From positions 868,001 to 932,000 of the forward strand of contig NZ_CP017659.1 of the NCBI RefSeq assembly GCF_015326965.1: DNA of 64,000 bases, given 5' to 3'. Of the stretch, positions 44,080 to 53,163 are shown in pieces; within the stretch, counting starts at the first letter, position 1; each line of letters starts with the position of its first letter. This stretch comes from Paenibacillus sp. JZ16. GTDB lineage: Bacteria; Bacillota; Bacilli; Paenibacillales; Paenibacillaceae. A program made the position numbers and the translations under genes. A model generated the notes under the pieces. The model worked only from the letters and a program-made list of their open reading frames with translations. It ran no database searches and was not told where the DNA came from.

Positions 44080-44129
44080 CCTGCAGGACGGACGCCGATA
44101 CATGCATCTTACTGTCCGCGTCCTGCGGG
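44080..44129. promoter_or_regulatory. Dyad upstream of the LytTR operon
   Basis: CCTGCAGGACG (44080-44090) pairs with CGTCCTGCGGG (44119-44129) except one position. It lies just upstream of the likely promoter and could be an operator or the end of an upstream transcript. Confidence 0.4.
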
Positions 44130-44143
44130 TCGCCTTTGTTCTA

Positions 44144-44172
44144 ATGACAATTGAAAAATCGCCATCTATACT
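44144..44172 (+). promoter_or_regulatory. Sigma-A type promoter of the LytTR-DUF3021-ABC operon
   Basis: ATGACA (44144-44149) and TATACT (44167-44172) are separated by 17 bases, each five of six to the sigma-A consensus. The operon's first start codon is 40 bases downstream. Confidence 0.6.
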
Positions 44173-44211
44173 AAACTCATAAAGCGTATGGAATGGAGGA
44201 GCCGTCTTTAC

Positions 44212-44670
44212 ATGAAAATCCTACTCGACATCAACCCGCGCAACGAAGAAACCACGGTGACGATTCACTGCAAAGAAATGACCCCAGCCATCCAGGAGAT
44301 CCTCGAGTACCTCAACAAGAATGACACTGATTTGATCGTCGGAAAAGATGGAGAGAACCAGCACTTAATTAAGCACGAGGATATACACTACTTTCGTACA
44401 GAAGGCGATGTGGTCACAGCCGCCACCTCAGAAGGAATCTTTAAAGTGAAAGAAAAATTATATGAGCTCGAAAACTCCCTTCCCTCCCACCGCTTTATCA
44501 GGATCTCAAAGTCCGTCATTGCAAACCTGTATGCAATGAGCCATTTCGAACCATCATTTAACGGGACCCTTTGTGTTCACTTTAAATCAGGTGAGAAAGA
44601 ATATGTTTCGCGTCATTACATTAGCCGAATTAAAGAAGTTTTAAAAATGAACCGGAGGGAAACGAAATGA
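44212..44670 (+). CDS. Stand-alone LytTR family DNA-binding regulator
   Basis: A 152-residue regulator without a receiver domain. An N-terminal stretch of about 45 residues is followed by the LytTR fold: HEDIHYFRTEGDVVTAATSE then GIFKVKEKLYELENSLPSHR and FIRISKSVIANLYAMSHFEP, ending in VSRHYISRIKEVLKMN. The ATG at 44212 lies 12 bases after GGAGGAG. Its TGA overlaps the ATG of the DUF3021 gene (ATGA). Small LytTR proteins next to a membrane protein are a known regulator-inhibitor arrangement (HdrRM, BrsRM in Streptococcus mutans). Confidence 0.9.
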   Translation: MKILLDINPRNEETTVTIHCKEMTPAIQEILEYLNKNDTDLIVGKDGENQHLIKHEDIHYFRTEGDVVTAATSEGIFKVKEKLYELENSLPSHRFIRISKSVIANLYAMSHFEPSFNGTLCVHFKSGEKEYVSRHYISRIKEVLKMNRRETK

Positions 44671-45077
44671 ATGCATTTATTTTCAGAAGCATCATCGGCA
44701 TATTCTTCGGGGCTTTTATTGCTGTTATGACTACAAGTGCGCTTATTTATTTTGGTGGACAATCGACAATAGACGGGCTGCTTTTTATTAAAGATGCAGT
44801 TGGCTATATTTTTTGCGGCTGGCTGTTTACTGTCACACCACTCTATTTTAAGATCCGCTCACTTCGCCTGCCCATGCAGACAGCCCTGCACTTTCTAACA
44901 GTCACCATCGTCTACTTTATATTAGGCCTATGGATTGGCTGGATTCAGATTGGTGTAAGGAACTTTTTGATATACTTGGTCATCTCTATTTTCGGTTATG
45001 CCATCGGATGGATTGGGTTTTATCTTTATTTTAAAAATGAATCGAAAAAGCTGAATAAAGATCTTAGAAGACATTGA
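44667..45077 (+). CDS. DUF3021 family membrane protein
   Basis: A 136-residue protein with four hydrophobic helices (about residues 5-28, 40-62, 72-94, 100-122) and a lysine-rich cytoplasmic tail (NESKKLNKDLRRH). It overlaps the LytTR gene by four bases and ends 17 bases before the ABC ATPase gene. DUF3021 proteins are regularly encoded next to LytTR regulators; by analogy with known pairs it may hold the regulator inactive at the membrane. That role is inference. Confidence 0.85.
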   Translation: MNAFIFRSIIGIFFGAFIAVMTTSALIYFGGQSTIDGLLFIKDAVGYIFCGWLFTVTPLYFKIRSLRLPMQTALHFLTVTIVYFILGLWIGWIQIGVRNFLIYLVISIFGYAIGWIGFYLYFKNESKKLNKDLRRH

Positions 45078-45094
45078 ATATTAGGAGGATCAGC

Positions 45095-46006
45095 ATGGAG
45101 AGTGTTATTACAGTTAAAAATCTATCGAAAAACTTTGGCGGGACCCAGGCAGTAAAGAATCTTTCCTTTGATGTTTACAGAGGTGAGATCTTCGGGATTA
45201 TCGGGCCGAACGGCGCGGGGAAAACGACCACCCTCGAAATTCTGGAAGGAATCTCTGATCCAAGCCATGGAGCGGTTGAAGTTCTTGGACTTGTTCCCAA
45301 TAAGCAGCTTCGTGAGTTAAACAAGAGAATTGGAGTCCAGTTTCAGGCCACTTCGATACAGAAAAAAATGAAAGTAAAAGAAGCGCTGGATCTCTTTTCT
45401 TCATTTTACGATAACGCCACGCAAAAAGATTATTTAGTAGAATTGCTTGGCTTACGCGAAAAGCTGAACGTAAAGTTCGATGACTTATCCGGCGGATGGA
45501 AACAGCGGGTAACTCTTGCTTTAGCCACTCTGCATGAGCCTGAAATCTTATTTCTTGATGAGCCGAGCATGGGGCTTGATCCCTCAGCAAGACGGGACAT
45601 GTGGTCATTGATCCGACTGTTAAGGGACCGTGGAAGTACCATTGTGATAACCACGCATTATATGGAAGAAGCTGAGCAGCTGTGCGACAGGGTAGCGATG
45701 ATTTACAGCGGCCAATTGCAAGCTTTGAACTCCCCTCGTGAATTATTAAACGAAGGTGCTGCTGGCTGTCTTGCCTTTATCAGCGAAGAACTCGGTCCCG
45801 AATATTTAAGCTCGCTTCCCGGTGTGGAGCGCGTTGACAAGAATCAAGCCGAATTCAAGGTGTTTTGTGATGACCAGCAGACAACGGCTTATCACATTTT
45901 CAGTTACTGTCAGGGAAAAGGCATCCCATTGTCCAGCTTCAGATTTGAGAAAGGCTCTCTTGATGATTTATTTGTTCAGTACCTGGAAAAGGAGAAGATC
46001 GGATGA
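45095..46006 (+). CDS. ABC transporter ATP-binding protein (exporter)
   Basis: A 303-residue ATPase. Walker A is GPNGAGKTT, the signature motif LSGGWKQR, Walker B ILFLDEPSMGLD, and the H-loop ITTHYMEEAEQL. The C-terminal extension of about 80 residues, ending FEKGSLDDLFVQYLEKEKIG, is typical of ATPases that work with ABC-2 permeases (DrrA/CcmA-like). The ATG at 45095 has AGGAGG 6 bases upstream. Its last codons overlap the permease start. It should energise export of an antibiotic, lipid or peptide. Confidence 0.92.
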   Translation: MESVITVKNLSKNFGGTQAVKNLSFDVYRGEIFGIIGPNGAGKTTTLEILEGISDPSHGAVEVLGLVPNKQLRELNKRIGVQFQATSIQKKMKVKEALDLFSSFYDNATQKDYLVELLGLREKLNVKFDDLSGGWKQRVTLALATLHEPEILFLDEPSMGLDPSARRDMWSLIRLLRDRGSTIVITTHYMEEAEQLCDRVAMIYSGQLQALNSPRELLNEGAAGCLAFISEELGPEYLSSLPGVERVDKNQAEFKVFCDDQQTTAYHIFSYCQGKGIPLSSFRFEKGSLDDLFVQYLEKEKIG

Positions 46007-46743
46007 ACGCAATCGTAAAACTCGCCAGTTTAGAAACAAAAATGTTCTTTAGAGACCGTTTAAGCATGTTTTGGACATTCCTCTTTCCAGTAGTGATGAT
46101 TGTGCTGTTTGGTTCCATGTTTGTTGGAGATAACATGAGCCAACAGGCTTTTGCGGAATATTTTGTTCCTTCATGGATTGGCGTCAATATCGTAACCACT
46201 TCCTTTTTCACACTGGGAACTGTTTTAACCAATTACCGGGAAACGGGCGTATTAAGAAGATATCAATCAACACCGCTCCAGCCGTGGAAAATCCTCGCCG
46301 CCCATACCTTTCAAGGGACCGTCATCTTTGCTATATCCGCCATGCTTCTTATGGTCTTTGGCATGCTGCTCTATGATTTAACCCTGCCGGCCTATATCGG
46401 AAGCACCCTGCTTTCATTGCTTATTAGCATCCTAGCCTTTTTCCCGTTTGCTTTATTTCTGACTTCCTTAGCAAAAAACACTCAGGCTGCATCCGCAATC
46501 AGTTCATTATTTCTAAACCTGATGCTGTTCCTGTCAGGAGCGACTTTTCCGCTGGAGATGATGCCGACGTTTCTTCAATATGCAGCGAAAGTACTCCCGC
46601 TCTATTACGTCATTCAGTTGCTGCGGGGGACGTGGACAGAAGCACCCATTACGGAATATGGTTTTGAAGCTGCTGTTTTGATTGGCATTGCGATTGTATC
46701 TGTAGTACTTGCTACACGGTTCTTCCGGTGGAGCGGGAAGTAG
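46003..46743 (+). CDS. ABC-2 type transporter permease
   Basis: A 246-residue permease with six helices and the ABC-2 topology: cytoplasmic start (MNAIVKLASLETKMFFRDRL), then SMFWTFLFPVVMIVLFGSMF. The conserved part before the fifth helix reads LFLSGATFPLEMMPTFLQYA then AKVLPLYYVIQLLRGTW, typical of drug and lipid exporters. It overlaps the ATPase gene by four bases (ATGA) and ends the LytTR operon. Confidence 0.9.
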   Translation: MNAIVKLASLETKMFFRDRLSMFWTFLFPVVMIVLFGSMFVGDNMSQQAFAEYFVPSWIGVNIVTTSFFTLGTVLTNYRETGVLRRYQSTPLQPWKILAAHTFQGTVIFAISAMLLMVFGMLLYDLTLPAYIGSTLLSLLISILAFFPFALFLTSLAKNTQAASAISSLFLNLMLFLSGATFPLEMMPTFLQYAAKVLPLYYVIQLLRGTWTEAPITEYGFEAAVLIGIAIVSVVLATRFFRWSGK

Positions 46744-46794
46744 GAATAGTATAAGGAGAACATCTTCAAAAGTGAAGGCCCTTTGAGTTTCCCC

Positions 46795-47088
46795 TTACCC
46801 GATTTCAATCTTGCAATGATTTTTCGCCCAACCATGAAATCCACAAGTTCCAATTACACAGTCTTCCGACCGCAAGGTGATTCCCCAGCGGATTCCTTGA
46901 TTATTTTCAAATCTCTGATTCCATCTGCGAATTAGTTCTTCTGCTTGTTCAATATTCGTAAAACTCTCCAAATCATAAAATTTTGTGACTTCATCCATTG
47001 AGAAATATTGAAATATTTCTTGTGAATCATCTTGTTTAATCTGTCTAAGTATAAATCTTTCCGTTTCTAAAGTAGGGAATTGAGACAT
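46795..47088 (-). pseudogene. GNAT (RimJ-like) acetyltransferase, C-terminal half missing
   Basis: The first 97 residues of an acetyltransferase: MSQFPTLETERFILRQIKQD then DSQEIFQYFSMDEVTKFYD, and IRWGITLRSEDCVIGTCGFH. It stops at KIEIG, just where the acetyl-CoA binding motif (GYxLxPxxWGKG) should begin, so it cannot bind the cofactor. The ribosome-binding site (AAAGGAC) is intact. The break lies next to the end of the LytTR-ABC operon, which suggests that the operon's insertion or a deletion cut the gene. Confidence 0.75.
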
Positions 47089-47271
47089 GTTTTTGTCCTT
47101 TCATGTTTTGATATTCTATTTAACTAGTGAATCTGCGATCTCATTTATCAAACTATTCTAAAGATATCATTTAGAGTATTCTTAATCCAGAAATTCCCAT
47201 ATCTTCATACCGAACCAAAGACGGTATTTATCCCTCTATGGATGATCCAGCGCTCTGTATGTCTTCATCAT

Positions 47272-48168
47272 TCAGGAGGTTTTTCGTACCGCGAACCACA
47301 ATTCTACAAAATTAAGGCCATTTCTGCCTCCATAGACTTCGAATTCCATTCCATCCACCTGCTCGTATCCTGCTGTTGGAAGCCATTCTGAATAAAAGCG
47401 GTGGTATAACGACTCGATGGAATCATTAAATTGATCCCATGTAAACAGCTCTGATGGGAATATTGCCCAAGTGAGTGAAGGGATCGTTATTTCCAAGTAT
47501 CCATCTGTTTTACTGGAATCGCTCTTAAATGAACACAGCATATACGGAAACGTATCATTTTCGGTTTTTCGATAACTGCACACTGCATGCACTTTATACA
47601 TATCCTTACTCAGATATACAGGCAATTCACCCGCATTGGCAGTAAGTCTCTCTACTTCGCCATTGGCATGGCATTGTTGCCATAATCCCCCTGGTGTACT
47701 CAGTCCATCGCCATCACCGCTTGTTTGAAACACTCTTTCAATGCCAAATACTTGGAAAGATTCCTTGGTTTCGATCCGATAATTCATCGCCTCAACCCCT
47801 TTGATTGAAATAAGAAAGGTAAGCCGTGGATATGCTTTCAACGCGACACCTTCTTGACGAGCCGTGGTTGGATTGACACCATGCATCGATTGAAAAGCTC
47901 TTGCAAAAGAAACCGGTGAATCGTAACCATACTTAATGGCGATATCAATCACTTTCGTATCGCTATTCAACAAATCAATTGCTGCAAGAGTAAGCCGTCT
48001 GCGTCGTATATATTCCGCCAGTGTAACATCCGTAACGAAGGAGAACATTCTTTGAAACTGATAAGACGAACAGCAAGCTTGGCTTGCTATCTTCGTCAGG
48101 TCGATTTCTCCGGATAAATTTGTTTCAATATAATCCAATGCCCGATTCATCCTCGTAAGCCAATCCAT
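47272..48168 (-). CDS. AraC family regulator with GyrI-like effector-binding domain, paralogue A
   Basis: A 298-residue regulator with the helix-turn-helix pair at the N-terminus: IDLTKIASQACCSSYQFQRM and KVIDIAIKYGYDSPVSFARA, ending GVNPTTARQEG. The effector-binding domain fills the rest (KAYPRLTFLISIKGVEAMNY to GLNFVELWFAVRKTS). GAGGAGGG precedes the ATG at 48168. It is clearly homologous over its length to the protein at 57876 and to the relic at 39758, so the family has expanded within this region. Confidence 0.9.
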   Translation of the reverse strand: MDWLTRMNRALDYIETNLSGEIDLTKIASQACCSSYQFQRMFSFVTDVTLAEYIRRRRLTLAAIDLLNSDTKVIDIAIKYGYDSPVSFARAFQSMHGVNPTTARQEGVALKAYPRLTFLISIKGVEAMNYRIETKESFQVFGIERVFQTSGDGDGLSTPGGLWQQCHANGEVERLTANAGELPVYLSKDMYKVHAVCSYRKTENDTFPYMLCSFKSDSSKTDGYLEITIPSLTWAIFPSELFTWDQFNDSIESLYHRFYSEWLPTAGYEQVDGMEFEVYGGRNGLNFVELWFAVRKTS

Positions 48169-48332
48169 TTCTTTCCCTCCTCTCAATCGAAGTATAGAAT
48201 ATCAGCGACTTTGTATCGCAACTTTTTATGCTCAAGTAAGTTGGTATTATCACCTCTCCATCATTCAGCAGGGACAGATACAGTGGCTTTCTTCTTCACT
48301 TCGACCAGATCGTTGACTCTTGTTTACCATGC

Positions 48333-48389
48333 AAAAAACCTCCAAGGTTGTCTCCATATCTTACGACATGGTTGCATTCTCTTGAAGGT
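48333..48389 (-). terminator. Terminator after the membrane-protein gene
   Basis: ACCTCCAAG and CTTGAAGGT can pair (one wobble) around a structured loop, and TTTTTT follows on the minus strand. It lies about 45 bases after the stop at 48433. Confidence 0.55.
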
Positions 48390-48432
48390 ATTTTTAATTT
48401 GTCTCACGTTATGGGGTCAGTCCCATTACTGT

Positions 48433-48864
48433 TTACTCTCGTACTGCTTTTTTACTTGCCACATATCCTATAAAAGAACCAGCCAAACTGAAAGCATAGA
48501 CTATTATTACAGAGATGTATCCAAATCCTTCATATGAAACCGAGGGGAAGAAATACCTTAACCCATACACCGGTCCTATAATAAAGATTCCAACTGGTAT
48601 TGAAAAAAGTATTGCATCTATATGATACATTACAAAAACACATGCAACAGAGACAAGACAGTAAAAAGAGCTGAACTTAAGAAAGCGCATGCTACGTTTG
48701 TCCCTATAATTAGGATAACCTCCCCATGACATCCACAAAATTAAAAAGAGAATAGTACTCACTAAATTCATAGTTGAAGGTACGTTGCCTTTTAGGTATG
48801 CACTGAAATTTATAATCGTAAACGGTATACTAAGAAGTAAAGCAAAGAATGATTTCAAAATCAT
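48433..48864 (-). CDS. Hypothetical membrane protein
   Basis: A 143-residue protein with four hydrophobic helices (about 3-22, 32-48, 66-105 as one long or two short, 115-138). The loop GGYPNYRDKRSMRF is positively charged and probably cytoplasmic. There is no good ribosome-binding site at the ATG at 48864, so the start is uncertain. No family recognised; it stands alone in an AT-rich stretch. Confidence 0.5.
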   Translation of the reverse strand: MILKSFFALLLSIPFTIINFSAYLKGNVPSTMNLVSTILFLILWMSWGGYPNYRDKRSMRFLKFSSFYCLVSVACVFVMYHIDAILFSIPVGIFIIGPVYGLRYFFPSVSYEGFGYISVIIVYAFSLAGSFIGYVASKKAVRE

Positions 48865-49254
48865 GGCTTATTGAGGTTTATAGTCATGCTCAAAGTCATG
48901 GCTTTTATATATTTAGACATCCCACTACTCCTTCGATTTTTTATTTTCTGTAGTGTAACCCTATGTACTTGCACTTCTCGAAATGATGGATGATCCCCTT
49001 TCTTGCATGGGGGTTATTTCCCTCAACTTAGTAAACACCAAAAAAGCAAAAAAGTTACAAAAAAACTGAATCAGATGAAGTTCCTCAATAGAACCTCACA
49101 TTGTTTCAAATCCATCACTTACAGGCTTCACATCGTTTACTCCCTCCTGCATCGGGTTAGCTCCACTCATCATACTCGGCTAAAAAAGCAGCTAATTTTC
49201 AATTTCTGCCAATCTAGAGTGATTGCTGTTAGAGTAAAATCTATAATGTAATAA
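48865..49254. other. AT-rich intergenic region without a convincing gene
   Basis: Nearly 400 bases with no supported gene. A plus-strand frame at 49003-49251 has no ribosome-binding site and an unnatural composition. The stretch leads into a gene-end relic at 49261. Confidence 0.35.
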
Positions 49255-49260
49255 TTAATT

Positions 49261-49398
49261 CAGGATTTTTTAGGAAAACAGTCTTTAAGTTCAGTCAATA
49301 TTTTATTATTCTTAATGGGATTTATGCTGATTTTCCAAGGAATAAAACGAAAAAATCAAAGTAAGGTTCGTCCGGAAATAGAATTATCCTCAATGTGA
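49261..49398 (+). pseudogene. C-terminal remnant of a membrane protein
   Basis: The plus frame reads QDFLGKQSLSSVNILLFLMG then FMLIFQGIKRKNQSKVRPEI, one hydrophobic helix followed by a basic tail, to a stop at 49396. Stop codons just upstream and the absence of a start with a ribosome-binding site show that only the end of a gene remains. The parent protein is not known. Confidence 0.5.
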
Positions 49399-49432
49399 CA
49401 GTATCGGTCTAGAATTCTTTCCAACATTCAAG

Positions 49433-49463
49433 AGGCAGCTGATCTCAATGTGATCGGCTGCCT
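49433..49463 (-). terminator. Stem-loop downstream of the P-loop kinase gene
   Basis: AGGCAGCTGATC pairs with GATCGGCTGCCT (one wobble), 17 bases after the stop at 49480 on the minus strand. The T-run is weak. Confidence 0.55.
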
Positions 49464-49479
49464 ATCGTTTCCCGTTATT

Positions 49480-49977
49480 TCAAGCGTATTGGTGAACCCA
49501 CTCTTTTATCCGAGAGGCAACCTCGGTTACATCAGTAACCGTTGTATCAATAGTAGGCATAGGTGGGTTATAGACCTCATCGGCAATTTCAAGCAATCGT
49601 TTTGCAAAGTTTTTGTGGTTTTGAATCTCTTCCTCCGCCCAATTTCTTTCACGTAGACGTTTTTCGCGCGTTTCCTCATCACAATGCAGGTTTAGGTAAT
49701 ATACATGCTTAAAAAAAGGAAAGTCCGCACATTTTTCAATATCCCACGGCATCATTGTTCCGCATATTATAATCATGCGTCCATTTTCAGCGATATTGCG
49801 TGCAACCCGCAGCCAAATATTTCGCATTTTCTCCCAATCGTGCCCGATAAATTCAATAAGACTATCAGGGTCAAAAATATCAAAATCAGGCATCAATCTC
49901 CGCAATTCCTTGATAACATATGTTTTCCCAGACCCACTTGCACCTGTTACGATAAATAAAGGAAATTTACTTTCCAT
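49480..49977 (-). CDS. Small P-loop kinase-like ATPase
   Basis: A 165-residue nucleotide-binding protein. FIVTGASGSGKTYVIKELRR contains the Walker A loop (GASGSGKT), and LRERNWAEEEIQNHKNFAKR carries arginines of a lid region, as in nucleoside/nucleotide or shikimate kinase-like folds; RMIIICGTMMPWD holds a second strand. The substrate is unknown. The ATG at 49977 lies directly after the stop of the response regulator, with GAGG about 8 bases upstream. It appears to be the last gene of the kinase-regulator operon of L4, although a functional link is not established. Confidence 0.75.
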   Translation of the reverse strand: MESKFPLFIVTGASGSGKTYVIKELRRLMPDFDIFDPDSLIEFIGHDWEKMRNIWLRVARNIAENGRMIIICGTMMPWDIEKCADFPFFKHVYYLNLHCDEETREKRLRERNWAEEEIQNHKNFAKRLLEIADEVYNPPMPTIDTTVTDVTEVASRIKEWVHQYA

Positions 49978-49979
49978 TG

Positions 49980-51407
49980 TTATAACCTCGACTTATACTG
50001 CTGTCTATATTCGCTCGGGAGCATACCTGTCTGCTCTCGAAAAGTTCTGCTGAAATATTTCTCATCTTCGTATCCGGTTTGCTTGGCAATCCAGACAATT
50101 GGCCTGGCCGTCTGCTCCAGATATTCCCGCGCTTTATCGATTCGTACCTTGCGCAGATATTCATTGAAGGAAAAGCCTACGATTTCTTTGAAACATTGAT
50201 AAAAGTAGCTTCGGCTTAGATTGACCCGCTTCGCGACATCGATGGCGTATAACGGAAACTCCAGTTCATCGTGCACGATCTTTACCGCGGTCATAATGCT
50301 GCCGCTCACTTCCGGGCTCAGCTGCAGGCTGCCTGAGCGCGTAATCCCATTTTCCCTGAAATGTTTCAGCCAGTCCGTAACCTCCCGCCAGCACGTAAAT
50401 GTGTCAGGGAGCTTAATATCATCAGGTTGTATCGCTCTATAGAGCCGGTTCCAGTCAACCATAAAGCCATAGATCCATTGCATTAGCTTGGGGACGGGTA
50501 TACGCAGTTCTTTTAATCGACTACAAAGCTTATCAAAGGCTTCATCGTCATGGACCCAAGTGAAGGCGTGTAGTAAATTCTTCACAGTGTCCGTCTCCTC
50601 TTCTCCCGGTTCAGGATGTTCTGCCAGCAGCTCCATGACAGACTTCTCAATCGGATAGGGCTCATTGCCGTCGAAGTCGTAAAAAAAATCTCTGCTCCTG
50701 TAAGCCCGTATCCGTTGGTGCAGATCGGATGGAGATAAACCGGCTGCATGCCGTAACCGCACCATATGCCATCCGGAGCTGCGCGTTCCGTTTGGAAGCG
50801 GCGGCAACGGGTCTTCTTCGTAATGGTCTTGAGGCTGAACCTCCTTGGCAAGATCCGTCAACCACATCAGAATAGATCCTTCCGATTCGGCTATCCAGCC
50901 CAAGGAAACACAATCCGCAACCATACTGCTTGTTAATGGCTCATCCGGGAATGTCAATAGCGCATAGGCCGTATCGGAAGAACAAACCTCTGCTATCGTA
51001 TGCGACTCATTCTTGTGCTTCTGCTTCTCTTCCACAATGCGCGAGTGGATGCGACGAAACACTTCTTCGAACTGGTCTTTTTCTAGCTCTACCTTGGCAA
51101 TGTAATCAATGGCACCCAGTCGCAGCGCTTCCTGAATGTATTCAAAATCCTGATGAAGCGTCAACACGGCGATCGCGATATGCGGATATAACTTGCGTAC
51201 AACCCGAATTAATTCGATGCCCGACATCACGGGCATGGCCAGATCGGTCATTAACAGGTCTACCCGATTCGCCTTCAGAAAATCGAGCGCCTTCTCCCCG
51301 TTGGCAGCTTCGCCTACAACTCTCATTCCGAACGATTCCCAGGGTAAAAAGGACATCAGTCCCTTACGTACAAGCTTGTCGTCGTCTACGATGAGAACAT
51401 GGATCAT
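49980..51407 (-). CDS. YesN-type response regulator with AraC DNA-binding domain (L4)
   Basis: A 475-residue regulator. Receiver: D8-D9-D10 pocket, phospho-acceptor D55 in MTDLAMP, and the lysine in DYIAKVEL. The C-terminal AraC part reads LYAIDVAKRVNLSRSYFYQC and RPIVWIAKQTGYEDEKYFSR, ending GMLPSEYRQQYKSRL. It is shorter than the L2 and L3 regulators by 70-85 residues in the middle part. The kinase gene stops 5 bases upstream. It should control the divergent L4 transporter genes. Confidence 0.92.
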   Translation of the reverse strand: MIHVLIVDDDKLVRKGLMSFLPWESFGMRVVGEAANGEKALDFLKANRVDLLMTDLAMPVMSGIELIRVVRKLYPHIAIAVLTLHQDFEYIQEALRLGAIDYIAKVELEKDQFEEVFRRIHSRIVEEKQKHKNESHTIAEVCSSDTAYALLTFPDEPLTSSMVADCVSLGWIAESEGSILMWLTDLAKEVQPQDHYEEDPLPPLPNGTRSSGWHMVRLRHAAGLSPSDLHQRIRAYRSRDFFYDFDGNEPYPIEKSVMELLAEHPEPGEEETDTVKNLLHAFTWVHDDEAFDKLCSRLKELRIPVPKLMQWIYGFMVDWNRLYRAIQPDDIKLPDTFTCWREVTDWLKHFRENGITRSGSLQLSPEVSGSIMTAVKIVHDELEFPLYAIDVAKRVNLSRSYFYQCFKEIVGFSFNEYLRKVRIDKAREYLEQTARPIVWIAKQTGYEDEKYFSRTFREQTGMLPSEYRQQYKSRL

Positions 51408-51412
51408 TTCGT

Positions 51413-53163
51413 TTAATTTCCCTCCCCAATTTGTATCGAAATGATGATGCGGGTACCATTGCCAAGCTCGCTTGTTACCGTCAGACTCGCTTTCCCTTCA
51501 TAGTGAAATGCTAACATTCGTTTGACATAATTCAGTCCGATTCCCATCCCCACTCGATGGTGTTCAGTCTGTTCTTGCTCAAGCAACGCCTCAATTGTTT
51601 CTTCAGGGATCCCCCACCGTTATCTCGAATTTCAATCTCTAGTCTGTCATTCTTTCTAACCTCCACCTCGATCCTGCCGTTGTCATCCAGCCCGTGATAT
51701 AGCGAATTTTCAACCAACGGCTGCAGAATGAACCTAGGGACTGTCACTTCGAGCAATGCATCGTCTACGTGAATATTGACATCGAACTGAAAATTGTATC
51801 GAATCTGCTGGAGAATAAGATATTGTTTCAGTGAATCAATCTCATCCCTGATTGTCGCGACACTGTTGCCTTTGCGGAGATTGTAGTAGAGCAGTTTGTT
51901 CAACGAAGTGACAAGCCTGTCGATCTCCTCCTGACCGTTCATAACGGCAAGCCAGTGAGCGGTATCCAGCGTATTCATCAGAAAATGCGGATTGATCTGA
52001 TACTGCAGCTTCTCGATCTCCAGATCCGCTCTGCGCTTCTCCTTGGCCTTGATTTCAGAATACAGCTGCGTAATCTGAACCTTCATATGTTGAAATTGGT
52101 TTAACAGCATTTCAAATTCCGGGATGCTCGATTGCGTGGCAGCCGCATTAAAATTGCTCCCCGCAATCGATTTGATCTCCTTATGGAAGCGCGACAGCGG
52201 CCGGTACACCATTTTCCATAAAAGCCAGCCAATCGTCAGACTAACTACGGCGAACAACAGCGCCAGCCCCAGCATCTGCATCATCCAGCGATTTTTCTCG
52301 CGGTTGTAGTCGGATTGCGCAATTAGCGAGACCACGCTCCAGCCCTGATTGCTGACTTGTCGATACCAATAATAATCGGAAGTCATACCTGTTACCAGGG
52401 ACGGCGATAATGAGTCCGAAAAAAATGAATTTTCAGGAAAGATATCTTGAAGTTCGCTGTATGATATTCTTCCGTTGTTGTCCAGAATTAAATGATTGGT
52501 ATGCTTGCTGACTTCATCCAAATCAAGAATGCTCTGCGTCAGCTTGAAACCGGACTCAATGTAGACATAGGCATCCTCCCTCTCCGGCAAATCCACCTTT
52601 CGCAACGCGGAAAGCACATATTGATTGTTGAATCGATCTTTACTGATATGCGGTCCAAAATAGGTGATGCCATAATACTCTGCGAGGATTGGAAGGTTAT
52701 CGACATTGAATGGTTGTTTCATGCCTGTATTCTCAAAAAGAGTGGTCTGATCGTCGCGTAAATAATACAGCGTTAATCCGACATTGGGATTCGTGAATGT
52801 GATGAGATTCAGTTGATTTTTGATTTCGTCCGTCAGATAACTCCGGTCATACGGCTGCTTCGCCATCAAAAACATCTCAAGCTGCCTACCGACATTCCCT
52901 TTAAAGGACAGTTGTTGGGATACGTGATTCAGATTGTTCAGCGTGTTCTCAAGCGACAATCTGACCTGCTTTAAATTGCTTTGAATGCCGGATTGCAGCT
53001 TCGTATTCAGAATGGATGTAATGGTGTTGTATGAAAGATAACAGGTGCAGATGAAAGGGATCAATGTTGCTGCGGCGAACAGTAAAAGAATTCTATTTTT
53101 CAAGGTCAATCGCTTCAGGCGGGACTTCCAATTCTTTTCCGGTTTCAACGCTAGCATCCCCAT
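51413..53163 (-). pseudogene. YesM-type sensor histidine kinase, one-base frameshift in the G1 box (L4)
   Basis: Membrane kinase with first helix at about 20-42, extracellular sensor, second helix near 285-308, HAMP-like linker, and QINPHFLMNTLDTAHWLAVM with the phospho-acceptor histidine, N-box QPLVENSLYHGL. At IRDNGGG the frame breaks in a run of five Gs (CCCCC at 51611-51615); as read it ends at 51532 with foreign residues. Adding one G restores GGGIPEETIEALLEQ... then VGMGIGLNYVKRMLAFHYEG and the proper end at 51413 (583 residues). It could be a real mutation, a phase-variable run or a sequencing error. GGAGGAG is upstream of the start. Confidence 0.85.

Noticed and set aside
48411..48426. 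Near-palindrome ATGGGGTCAGTCCCAT
   Set aside because: Resembles ends of some transposable or REP-type elements, but a single copy without a partner repeat or transposase is not enough.
49003..49251. 82-codon plus-strand frame
   Set aside because: No ribosome-binding site, histidine/lysine-rich low-quality sequence, no domain pattern.
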